A stretch of 64,000 bases of DNA from Dirofilaria immitis (Eukaryota > Nematoda > Chromadorea > Rhabditida > Onchocercidae), in assembly GCA_024305405.1 (NCBI GenBank), contig JAKNDB010000110.1, positions 248,001 through 312,000 of the forward strand, read 5' to 3'. Every line of letters begins with the position of its first letter. Position 1 is the first letter of the stretch. Position numbers and translations under genes: made by a program. Shown piece after piece: positions 42,215-53,903 of the stretch. The notes under the pieces were generated by a model. It made no database searches. It was given only the letters and a program-made list of their open reading frames with translations, and was not told where the DNA came from.

Positions 42215-45200
42215 AAAACAAATAATGAATTTAAATTAAAAAAATTATCACCTCGATACCAAACAATTTCATCTTTTAAAAAAATCGCCAAGAAAACACT
42301 CTCCCGGAAAAAGATTGGACAAAAGAAGAGAAAAAGATAAAAATCTGAGATGAAGGAGAGAAAGATGTAAAACAAAACTCCATGTTACTTAAATAGAATG
42401 ACAGCATCTCGTAACGTGAAGTATAGCCGTTGAAGCATGAGAGCAATGAAAGCATGATGACCTCATAACCTTCTCTACTTCCGTTATTTGTTCCTTCTAG
42501 AAATACAATGACCAGCACAATAGAGGGGTCAAGGAATACGACATAAATGGAAGAAAACTGGTCATCACGTCAAGCGTTCCATCGTGACAAATTCACTAGG
42601 GCACTGTATGAATCTCTGCAGATGTCTTTATACAGAAATATATCTCATAGAATGTGGCGGGTAATCTTAGCATAATACTTCCTGATATTCTCTACAAATT
42701 GAATTTTCATAATCATACATGTAGGAAAAGAAAAATTCCTTCCTGATTTTTAGGAAATGGTGACGGCATCATCACTTTCGAAAATCATCATAACTTTCAG
42801 AAACTTATTTTAAATATAAACTATAAATAAATTTGGAGAACTCAAGAATCCATCAGAAGACTCATTTCACTTATTTCAACTGCATTTACTTTCTACTGTT
42901 TAAACACAAATATCATAATATTTTGATTGCATGTAATCTCATTTTATTTATTAGTACCATTATCAAGCCGGATTTTGGTTTCTAACTACGACATTTTTTC
43001 TTGAAGTCTTAATGTTCATAGTTAAATTCTAACTGATTCCAATATATTGCCTGATCTGGCTCTAAAGCACAAAATCAATTCAGTTACAAAACCCATTTCA
43101 ACAAACATGCATTTGCTATAAAAACAGAAATTCTTACAGTCAAAAGTTTTACTTGAAAAGAGGGCAAGCTGTATATTCGTCAATATGCGTTGATAAAGAT
43201 TGATATTTTCAGATTTAAATTCCGAACAAACAAAAATAAGATTCAAAATTTGGATAACTAATACCAATTAATCTCGTGCTCTTTTTCATCGAAAATCACT
43301 TCTACTTCGAAAATCCAAGAATAAAACCTCCAATCAATAATGTCAACTAAAATGAAATATTTTTGTAACAAAACAGTTTACTGATAGAATTTCTGAAAAT
43401 ATCTAGTGCACTAATTCCTATTATATGAACCCAAGAGTTGATCCGGAGAACCACGAGATTAATTATATTTATATTATCCGTTATTCAAATCGGGAAACTA
43501 ACAAGGATGATGAATAAAAATTCAAGAAAAGGTGGAAATATAGATGCAAATCTTCATTTTGAGAATAAGGCGAAAGAAGAGTGGAAAAAACTTCCATTTT
43601 TATTCTTTCCTCCGTTCCAAACAGGTTCTGTGCAAATGCGAAGGATAGCAATTCATGCCTCACGTTGATGACACCACAGAACTGGTGAAGAGAATACTTG
43701 CTATTTATACGTCATTTCAAAGTGTGTCACAATTTTATCTTGCCGAAAATTTGATAAAGTTTCTATATTTTTGCAAATGATAATAGAAATCAAAGGTCAG
43801 TAATAGTTTTCGCAATCTCCAGTTATCAGTTATAACTACGCTCCTTCATTTCATCATTCATCGTTACTGGCTGTGAAACATCGACAATTTTAAAAGCTCG
43901 ACGAATTCTTACAGAATTTATCAGTTTTGGGAGAACATAGCTCCTTTCCTACTCCGCATCAAAACTTCATCTAACACCATATAAAAATTACAAAATCTAT
44001 GCAATGTTTTAACAGCCTATGATAAAATAACTATCAAAAGCCTAATCAATGAAATGACCACCACAACTATCAAGCCCCTATCAAAAGATCCATATACAAC
44101 AATGCTATCCGTGATTCTGCTTTAAAAAAAGACTTTAGACATATCTAAACATAAGTAACACTGATAAAATATTTTCTTTAATTCATAATGGCACCATTCC
44201 GGCATCTTTATCGATAAAATAAACAGCGCAATAACAACTCACTAAAATCAACTGACTAATCAATATGATTAAAAAATATGAAAGATCAACAAAAATCTTA
44301 CAATTGCATTTACAGACAGTGCACATCGATTCAGCAAGTAAACCGATGACCTTCTGCCGAAAGTACCAAAGATCACGCCTACCTCTGCATATGTCACCAT
44401 TATGAACCACACCATTGTCGATTGAATTTTTATTTTAATTTATAAAAATTTCAATTTTCTAAAAACTGTATTATAAGATTGGAATTTTTTTGGATGGTCT
44501 ATTTTAAACCACTTGTTCCCATAAAATTCAGAAAGCACGAAGAATAAATTTACCAAAGAAAAAGTGTTCCTCTTCATATTATATCTTTTGCCAAATTTCT
44601 ATCTCTCAGTCAAAAGATTTTTTTGAAACCTTATTAAAAAAGCTGTTAGGTTTTTCAATCATTCATATCTCACAAAACGTTCAAGTTAAAATAATTTAAA
44701 TATTTTCCTTCAGTGATTTAAATATCTAAAAATATGAAGTTTTTTAAAATAATTCCCAGAAAAAACAAGCTCACCCATGGTAAAAGTTTGTGAAATTTTT
44801 CAGCTGAATGGAGTTTATCAGGCTTTTTAATATGTATCTAACAAATTCAAAGTATCTATATTAAACAAATCAAATAAAAAATGACAAACTCCCGCAGATT
44901 TTTTTCCCAACAATTTTTAGGACTTAGCAAATCATCCTATCACTCCACAACTTCTATTGAAAAATAAAAACAAATTCTATATAAACTATTCTGTGATATC
45001 TATCAAATAAATACTTAGGAAATGATTTGGTAATATTTTTCTCTATATATTAAGTTGAATATTGATTAAAAACATCTTGGTGATACAAAATATCAAATAA
45101 CTATCATCGGAAAAATGCTTTTATCGCAAAACAGATGAAACGGCGATAAGCATTCTAGAGGATTTTGCAAATGGCATCATAACAAATATGAAGAGATGAA

Positions 45201-47011
45201 CATAAATATAGATAAAGGACATTCCATTTTGATTATTTTCGTTAATAGTTGTAAACTCGTAAGCTTCATGTTGAATTTACAAAAATAAAATAAGTAAACC
45301 GGAGCAAAACCTAAAATGTCATACAACTGATTCCCGAAAATTATTCCGTTAATTGCAAGAACTTATGATTACTATCTTAGCCAATTCAATAACGAATGAA
45401 GGTGAGTGTAAGAAAAAATGAAACAACGGGCAGAAGAAGTATTTATAATAGTTTACCGATACATACATATAAAACGCTGTCAGCAGTCCCAAACTGTTTG
45501 TAAAAGTGACATCTTGAAAATATAGAGGAAAAGACAAATAACAGATTCCATTCGCTTACTCCATCGGCCAGACTTACCTTTTCATTACACGATTTTCACA
45601 TTTTTTCAAAATCCATCATCATAAAAAATATGTGTAATGATTTTGGAAAGGAAACATTCGGATGATTACGATTAAGGAAGACATTACTGCAACGAGGTGT
45701 CAATGAATGAGACATTATAATGAGAAGTAGCATTTTCTGATGTCAAAACTTACATCCTTTACCAAGTCTAATAAATTCAATGTTTCAAAAACTTAACTAC
45801 GGAATGTCTAAATAAAAATTAATGTTTTGATCAGAAAATAACAGAATATTATAAATGGCTTCGGTTTTCGCATAAATTCGATGGAAACTTGTTGAGATAT
45901 AACGCAATAAATTACTCACAACTCCACAAACTATAGTTGTAAAAGCGATATTGTCTAAAGGGCATTAAAATACTAGTATTGTCATTTTTTCTAAGCTTTA
46001 AGTCTAGCTAATTTTGAACCGTTTTCTTTCACAAGTTACCGAGGTATCATGATCAAAAAGTACAGAATTATAGATACTTTGTTCAAATTTCTCCTTTCAG
46101 ATCCTAACTTTCTACAAATCCGATAGATCCGGCAGTTCCATTTAAAAAGCTTTAAAATTTTTTGAAAATCTTACAATTATAACCATCAACGTTATAGAAA
46201 AAATTCACAGAATTTTGACGAACTCAACCACTTCAGCCTACTATTTTCATTTGTGAAGGAGAGAAAATTTGATTTCAGTCTGTAATGAACGCCTTTTATC
46301 AAATGAAAGTGAGCAAAGCAATTATTTTGATTGTACACTTTTCAACCAATAAAATGGTTCCGAAAAAATTCCAAACTATTTTACAGATACAAAAAAAAGA
46401 GAAGTCAGAATATCATTAACGTCAGCGAAATATGTTTCCTTACATTGCTAATAAAACCAAGAGAAGCCACGTTGAACTTCAATAGATCTCTATTAATGAT
46501 ATCCAATTCCCCAAATATCTCAAACTTATTTTCACAACTTCATAGAAAGATCAAATCAAAAAATGCTGTAAAGGCAAAAAAATTACGTATAAAAACACCA
46601 AATTATTGACTTCATGAAAGTCTTTGTTAAATGATCAATGCGAGACAAAAACTGCAATAAAATATAAATATGTGGTACGAGTGACACAAAAAAATGAAAA
46701 AACGAAAAGTAAAAAGATCGATTCTGGAACATATAAGTTTTTCAAATACTAGAAGCTTGCTTTTATTACAAGATTATTGCATTACTATCCATTTCGAGGA
46801 GCTTCAGAGAATACGCGAAAATTTATTTTGCAGAAATAATTTATGAAATAGATTTTCCGAATAAACACAAACCGCAAATTCGAGCCCTAAGGAAATCCTT
46901 TCCTTTCTTCGCTTCCTTTTATAGCAAAAAATTGTAAAGAATATTAAAATGCATGTGTGCATGGCTCCATGTGCATAGTAGATAACCACTATAATTTTAC
47001 AAAAAATTTAG

Positions 47012-47944
47012 ATGAGATGGCTCCGAAGTTGGCTTGAGGTGAAAGGAGAACTTAAATGTAGCCTCATACATTTTTGAATTTGACGAAATAACAAATAACT
47101 TATTCGCCATTTAGCTTCATCCCACTGAGAAAAATTTAACTTTCCCCAATTTAACTGAATATTGATATATTTATTGAAATTCAAGAATCAATTTCAAAAT
47201 GTCAAAACACCCAGTTCATTTCATTATTTAACGATGATGTGACTGAATACATAAATAATAATGCATACATAAATAATGCCGTGCATGGGCTTCAAAAGTG
47301 AAACTCAAAGTGCCAATCGTCAAAAGTTCTACTTAGTTTCCAACCTGACTCTGACAAAAGTTCCGATTTTAAGTTAGTTAAGAGAACTACACTTTTTATA
47401 GTCGAGTGTTTCGAAACCTACACCTAACTTCAAAAATTAAAAGGTGTATATTCCTTTTAATTCGCTTAAAATAATCTAAAATCAGATGTCCAAGTTGGAA
47501 TATTTGGGTGAAATGAGAAAGGAAAAAGAAATGGAAGCCCTTACCCACACTCAGTCCACTTAGCTTCCCATTTGGTTTTAACAGTAAGCATCACTGAACC
47601 CACAAAATTTGTCATTCTGAAATAATACCTGTCAAGAAGAGTGGGCGGCATTGATGAAACGTTTGTTCAGTACGCAATTCGTATAAATATTACTACTTGA
47701 AAGCCAGTGTGAAATGCAGCTTCGACGGGCGCTATTCCTGAAAAAAATTTCGCCATCATGTTTTTTCGTTTTTTATTTAAAATAGGGAAGGAAGACGATG
47801 AGACAAGATTCAAAAGTTTAGGTACAAAACAATATATAAATGCTCAAATAGAAATCCTGAATTTCACAAATTAATAGAATGTTGGATTTCGCTCCATATC
47901 GTTTGTTGAAAAAATATGGAGCCAACTTCGGCAGCCCATCTCAT
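47012..47944. mobile_element. possible non-autonomous inverted-repeat element (MITE-like)
   Basis: The left end ATGAGATGGCTCCGAAGTTG (continuing GCT) is matched by the right end read in reverse. The two arms agree at 23 positions with two one-base gaps. The element would be about 0.93 kb, without a transposase frame. No target-site duplication is clear, so the boundaries and identity are tentative. Confidence 0.5.
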
Positions 47945-50892
47945 GTTAATCGATACAATAAACCTTTAGAAATGACATAGGATACAAGCTACCGCTCATT
48001 AAATTAAAATATCAAGGATGGATTCAATCACAGAGAAAAAAATTACAAAATGAAAGGAATTCAAATGGGATTGAAGTTTGATCGAAAACAAAATTTAATC
48101 ATCTTTGCAAACAAACAATTGAGGAACTGTATTCTAATAAAACAAAATTTGGAAAGCATAAATTTGCGTCTACTATACGGATGTTTTCAGGAATTCATAT
48201 ACCATGCAAATCAATTTGAAGCGCTCAAACTTAGTATAAATTTATTGATCAATATATTTGACATTAAAAATATCACATTAGAAACGAGATTTTTGGAAGA
48301 CATGAATTCGATGCTTTTCGACAATAAAAAGATGTACAAATGGTGAAGAAGGTTGGTAAATTGAGAATAAACAGAGGTAAACATTTATCAATGTCTGACC
48401 AGATCAATATGATACATAACGACAATGACTGTTCCAAATTGGTGGTGCTGCAGCATGCGTAGTTCAAAAACGGGAGCAGATGCGGGTCAAGAGGTGAAAG
48501 TAGTGACAAAGGTGCAGTAAATTGTTCACATTTTTATGCTCCAAAGTCATCACGTATCTTGTGACACATAAATTCACCCACTCACATATAGATCGACACG
48601 TATAAAAAGTATTCTCTAGGGTATATCTACCTAACCAACATGATCAGTTGATGTACACGTATTTACATATATGTCATAACAGTCGTCAAATTATGCCTAA
48701 AATTTTCCAAAACCATGGACAACTTGCAAAGATTAGATCAATTGATAACCTTTTGATCAGATAGCCAAAAATTTGCAACAATTTCGAGCTCATTTATAGT
48801 CTCCCTAATAACAGTGAATTACCGTTATTATTTACTGTTTGCACCATATGCTTTTAATTATAAAACAAATTTTACAGGAATCAGAAGGCTTTAGCTGTAA
48901 AGATGAATTGTGCGTAATGCAAACAAATTTGCAATCCGACCGATTGATTCAAAAATTAATCATCTAATCCTAAGTTATCCAAAAATCAGTGAGAATTTCT
49001 TACCATCTCATATATGCATTACTTCAAAAGTATCTGAAAACTGAATTTTATTCAAGCCATTCTTCCCTCACTTCAATTCCTTTCTCTTTCGTATTATTCA
49101 AGATTTGATATCTGTTTTTGAAATTCCAGGAAAAAATGCACCAATCTGAAAAAATTATCCTTCAAATTTCTTGCATTGCAGTGCTTCCCATCATATCTTT
49201 TCCAGTCCCTTCAATAAGTAGTTTTTGAAGTGTTCAAACTGAATATATTATACTTCTTGTCAGAAAATCTCATCAAAAACAATGACAAAATGTACGAAAC
49301 AAATAAGCAATAAACAATATATATTGTATACACAAGACATGAAATAATCTTGTGTTGATTTTATGCATGAATAACTCCATCAGTTTTTTTCTAGATTCTC
49401 CTCCTTACTAATTCCTAATATCAGTGCTAGGTACACTGATCAATTTCTGAGATTAAAAATGACATCATTACTATAAAAATCAAACCAGAAATATAGAGTA
49501 CGAAAAATGGCAAGAAACATCAGTAGTAAATTAAATCCCGAAAAAATCAGCCAATTTAAACAGTGATGACAAAAATACATGGAAAATACATACTGTAAGT
49601 AATGCCTTCATTCCTGCTGTAATAGTGTTAAGTAAGTCAACTGCATCACATCAAGTGCAAACAAAAGTGGCGGAAAATGAAAAGTAATAAAAACTCGTTT
49701 GTAACATTTTTTGTTGAATTCCAGAAAGCAAAAACCAAAAACTAAATTCCAAGCAATATACACAAATAACCTCGACAAATTTAGCTATCAAATGAATCGA
49801 TCGATGATGAGGACTTGTTTTACATTATGTCAGATTATGTCAGAGCTACGACAAAATCTAATAAATAACAAGTTCGAAATCACTAAATTTTCAATTGATA
49901 TATAAGTCTGCGAAATAAAAATGCTAGCAGTATAAACACAAAATTATATAAGAGCTTGAGAACCCTAACAAGTACCGCGCATTTCACTCAAAACCACAAA
50001 AACCTGATCCGAATATATTGTTGCATTGCAGGAATAGAAACGATTAAGCAATATCAACAACACATTTACAGATGCTATAGATAAAGACAAATTTCATATA
50101 AACTTTTTAGCATTCGCCGCAATACTTCAAGTCACCGATATTCAAATGTAATGAAATTTTAATTCCACTAAATAGTTCACTTTTCTAATATTGTAATTTC
50201 TTAGAGGTGCTATATTTATAAAAGAATAATAGGCGTTAGTATGCGGACAATGGTATGTTATGAACGACATCCTCCAACCCAAGTACATACCACAAGATAA
50301 GTTAGCGTAAGGTATTGCCTATAGACACTCTCAGATGTCCCTCACCAAAGTGCCCTCAATAAGCGAACAAGAATGACATACTTCGCAACCTCCGACATCT
50401 GTCAAATCCAGTCATTCCTGAACGTTTTCAACTACTCGTTCACATGTCCATGAAGCAATATTTCACGGTCAGGACATGTGCGGCAACTCACAATACATTT
50501 CATCGGGTCGATGATTTGCGACGGATTTGTGATTCAATGAATACTTTGCTTTGATTATAAGTTGTTTTGGTAAGTGCCAAGACGACGTCTATAGTGATGA
50601 ATAGTTTTTTGAATTAAGAAGGTTAAAGTTTAATGTGGAGAAAGAATACAAAATATTTCATACTTAAGTAATTTCACCAACGTTTCCGATTACAATTTAA
50701 CCTCAGAAAAGGAAAAATTAAATTAATCTCGCTATGTTGAATTTGAGCGCGCTGTAGCCATGCAGATTATAGATGAAAAAATTGATTTGTGGCATATTTC
50801 CAACTTTCCAAGACTAGCTACATAAAGAAGGGGCGACTATCAAAATGAGGCTTCATCAGAATTTATTCTCGATTTTTTAAAGATTTTCTGAT

Positions 50893-50918
50893 ATTATATG
50901 TTTATATAAACATATAAT
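50893..50918. repeat. 26-bp perfect palindrome
   Basis: ATTATATGTTTATATAAACA plus TATAAT reads the same on both strands without a loop. In AT-rich DNA chance short palindromes are common, but 13 bp per arm is notable. Confidence 0.8.
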
Positions 50919-51410
50919 TAAAAGGAGATAACTTGATGAACTAAAGCAAATAAAAGCTCTACATTGAAAAGCAGAAATCTAAACAAATCATCGAACAGAA
51001 AGTTAGACGGAACGCAACTTGCTGCAAAAGTTCGCAGTATTAGCCATAAGAGAGTATCGAAAGAAAGTATTCAGGTAGGCAGCACATGCGAAGAGCCGAT
51101 TTTTTCATAACAGTTGTGACACATTATAAAGCACATATAGATAATAATATATTAGATAAAAAATAATAATATGGAATTAGCATTACGTTGAACACTCTTA
51201 ATCAAAGTACCCACTCATGACTTACTTTTATGATAAACGGACAAAGCAATTAACTTTCAAACCACGCGAAAGACAACAAAGAACTGAATGACATCATTGT
51301 CGAAGATTTATGTTAAAGTACTGAAATAAAACAACGCCAAGTTGGTCATAGGTTTATTATAGCCACCGTTATCTTGGAAACTATGCAACAGATAAAAGTA
51401 TATACATAGC

Positions 51411-53903
51411 TTAAGAATCACTAGTTATTTCCAAATACAATGAACAAGTTTGTCGTATGCATTCACTCCGTTTTGAATAAAAATTGAACTTGCAGTAGCT
51501 TCCATCTGATGAAACCACTGAAAATACTAAAAACTTTGTGGGAATCAAATGTTTAAACGAATAAGATCGACAAAGTTTAGATTAAGTGCTTAAAAAAACC
51601 TCATATTATCAAAATGCTTGAAGCCAACTAGACGAAAAATCAAATTATAAGAAGTTTCTTAAGCTCAACAAAATCCAATCACATTCAGCATTTTAACTTA
51701 TAGTTTAATAATGCTTTATGTAAGACTGAATTAATGAAAGAACTTTTAACCAATAACAGAATCGGGTTGCGGTCCAAAAGCGCATATATAGAAATCCTTG
51801 TCTTTAGAAGGAAAAGGTAATCGAAAACGTGAGACGCTGACTTCACCAGAAAAACTTAGTTTCCTCAATGGGCTGAAAAAATTTTCAAAGAAAAAGACAG
51901 AAAAGACTGCTATCTTTCAGAATATTCTTGCCAAATGTCTATAATACAAGTATTAAAAAAGTTATTTTATAGAAACTACCAATCATAAGAACTTACATTT
52001 TTTCTTCTTCACAGACAAAGAGAACAAATGAATAGTATGATGATTGCTGGATACGCATAGCATAGTAGAATCTATCGAGAAGCTTATGCTGAAAACACAA
52101 AATATGTTTAGTGATCTGTGAAATTTTAAGTTTCCAAATAAGAAGTTGGATATGAAATTTAAATAATACCAAAATATAGAAGCAGGATTTGTTCCGCGCC
52201 GTAATTCTTTTAATAGAAGACACGTTTTAGTGTCGAAAATCCTTATTATAGTGCCTTTTCAGAAGATGTAGCTAACTGTTCTCCTGTAACAGAGAGTTTA
52301 AGTACAAGTTTTTTTGTTACGCTGAAACTACTAATTTTTTGTTACTCTGCATTAACAGATTTGTGCAAAAACATAATTGTGCAAAAGTTACTAGAATAGA
52401 ATTTCACAGAATTAGTCATGCAATATAATTCTTACCTGATATTCCATAATCTATATTTATTTTCATTGGCAACTTTTCATTTGCCAAGAACTATTCGAAT
52501 AATTTGGGAAACGAATAAATTTATCTTCGAAATAAAATTTTACCAGTAAGGTTAAGTGCAATAGCAGATAATGGCCTCTGATGGGCATTGATTATTCTTA
52601 GTGGAGCATCTGGTTCGGCTAATGTTAAACAGCAAACTGCAGACGAAGAAGAGGTGCAGGAAAAGCAAGAAGAGAATTTTCGGATGCTGGACACAAACAG
52701 CATATTCCACGTGGATTTCTGCTTGAATCATATACTTGCAATTTTTCAGGTTGATCTGTGAAACTATAAAGAATAAAATGAACAATTTGTTTTACATGTA
52801 TACAAATATTCTAAGCATAAATGGCTAATCTTTTCAAAACTTTTGGGAAATAGAAATCGGTATACAATTTATCTCAAAAAAAAGAAAAAAGATGAAAGAC
52901 AATTTAAAAGAAAAAGCACAATTTCACAAGATTTCTCTCTAGTACTTCATTCAAATAACTAAAATGCCTTACACAATGCTAGAAATATAACTATTTCACA
53001 GCCCTTATCAATTAATTATTTCTTAATAAAATCTTAAATTTCTTTTTTTACATGCATTCATTTATTCAGTATAAATGATTCACAGTTAGGATAGACAAAA
53101 TCAGAACAAGTCTGACATAAAAAACAGTCTGAAACACTGCTCGTTCACTTATTTCCAACACAAAAACTATTGAGTTAAGAGAAGTATCATAGAACTGACC
53201 TAAAAATATGAACGGATGTGTCGAGGACTACTACAATACGATCACGACGTAAACGTACTGCTCGTACATCACTATTCATCTCTAACTGAACCACTTCTTT
53301 ATGATTAATAATATCCCAAATTACCACTGCAAATAAAATACTTTCGGGATTTCAAGATATTATTTGCCAAGAAATATACTCTTTGCTCTCCCTTATACGA
53401 AAATTAAAAATTACATTTCTCAGAAGATTTAAAAAGATGCAAAGAGAAACCTTTATTTGTTGAAAAAGCAGGTGTTATACCTCCACCAACAAGTGCTACA
53501 TAATTACAGCGAAATAACATCTCCACCGCTCCAATGCCACCATTCAGTTTTTCGTTAAAATTTTGCTTCAGTGGATCGGTATTATAAATTCGAAAGCCGT
53601 CGTCCAGCCCACACACAAAACAACCAAAATCCTGTAAACACTGCTAAAACTAAGCTAGTAAAACTTATGAACAACAATTTTTTGGAATATAATGCAAAAA
53701 TGAATCCAACTAAAACAATTTGGATTTCACAGCAATATGACTCCAACTCTATCAACTTAAATGTGATAAAAATTAAACGCAAACCATCTGTAAAAACTGA
53801 ATTTTCACTTTTTAGAGAACAATGACTATATCTGAGCAAAAAAAATTTAACACGCGTATACCTGGTTGAAGGTGTTAAATAGTACGTGAGATGCCCTTCT
53901 CAT
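51411..53903 (-). CDS. WDR45/WDR45B-like PROPPIN (autophagy), three apparent frame breaks
   Basis: Seven-bladed beta-propeller that binds PI3P on forming autophagosomes. C. elegans EPG-6 is the likely counterpart. Exon 1 (53862-53903) gives [14 protein letters not shown]. Exon 2 (53451-53631) gives [20 protein letters not shown] and [15 protein letters not shown]. Exon 3 (53200-53326) gives [20 protein letters not shown]. The next exon, starting near 52.77 kb, gives [17 protein letters not shown] and, in another frame, [20 protein letters not shown]. Around 52.2 kb comes LATSSEKA and then, in a shifted frame, [12 protein letters not shown] and [11 protein letters not shown], which holds the lipid-binding LRRG motif. 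Two further exons give [14 protein letters not shown] (52.05 kb) and [16 protein letters not shown] (51.8 kb). The last gives SSDGSYCKF and SECIRQ, with a stop at 51411-51413. Homology is end to end, yet three one-base breaks (52.65, 52.254 and 52.0 kb) interrupt it. Confidence 0.9.

Larger units (their letters stand above)
42215..51410. other. 9 kb gene-poor spacer
   Basis: The longest stretch without a recognised gene. Open frames are 60-98 codons (for example 48050-48346 plus) with no family resemblance. It contains a possible inverted-repeat element (47012-47944) and a 26-bp palindrome, both listed. Regulatory DNA of the carboxylase probably lies at the left end. Confidence 0.4.

Noticed and set aside
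48050..48346. 98-codon plus-strand protein in the large spacer
   Set aside because: Lysine/Asn/Ile-rich product as expected from AT-rich noncoding DNA; no neighbours, no recognised motif.
51411..53903. PROPPIN gene as a pseudogene
   Set aside because: Three frame breaks would suggest it, but the protein is conserved from end to end, splice sites are intact, and the same kind of break occurs in three other unrelated genes of the window. Sequence error fits better.
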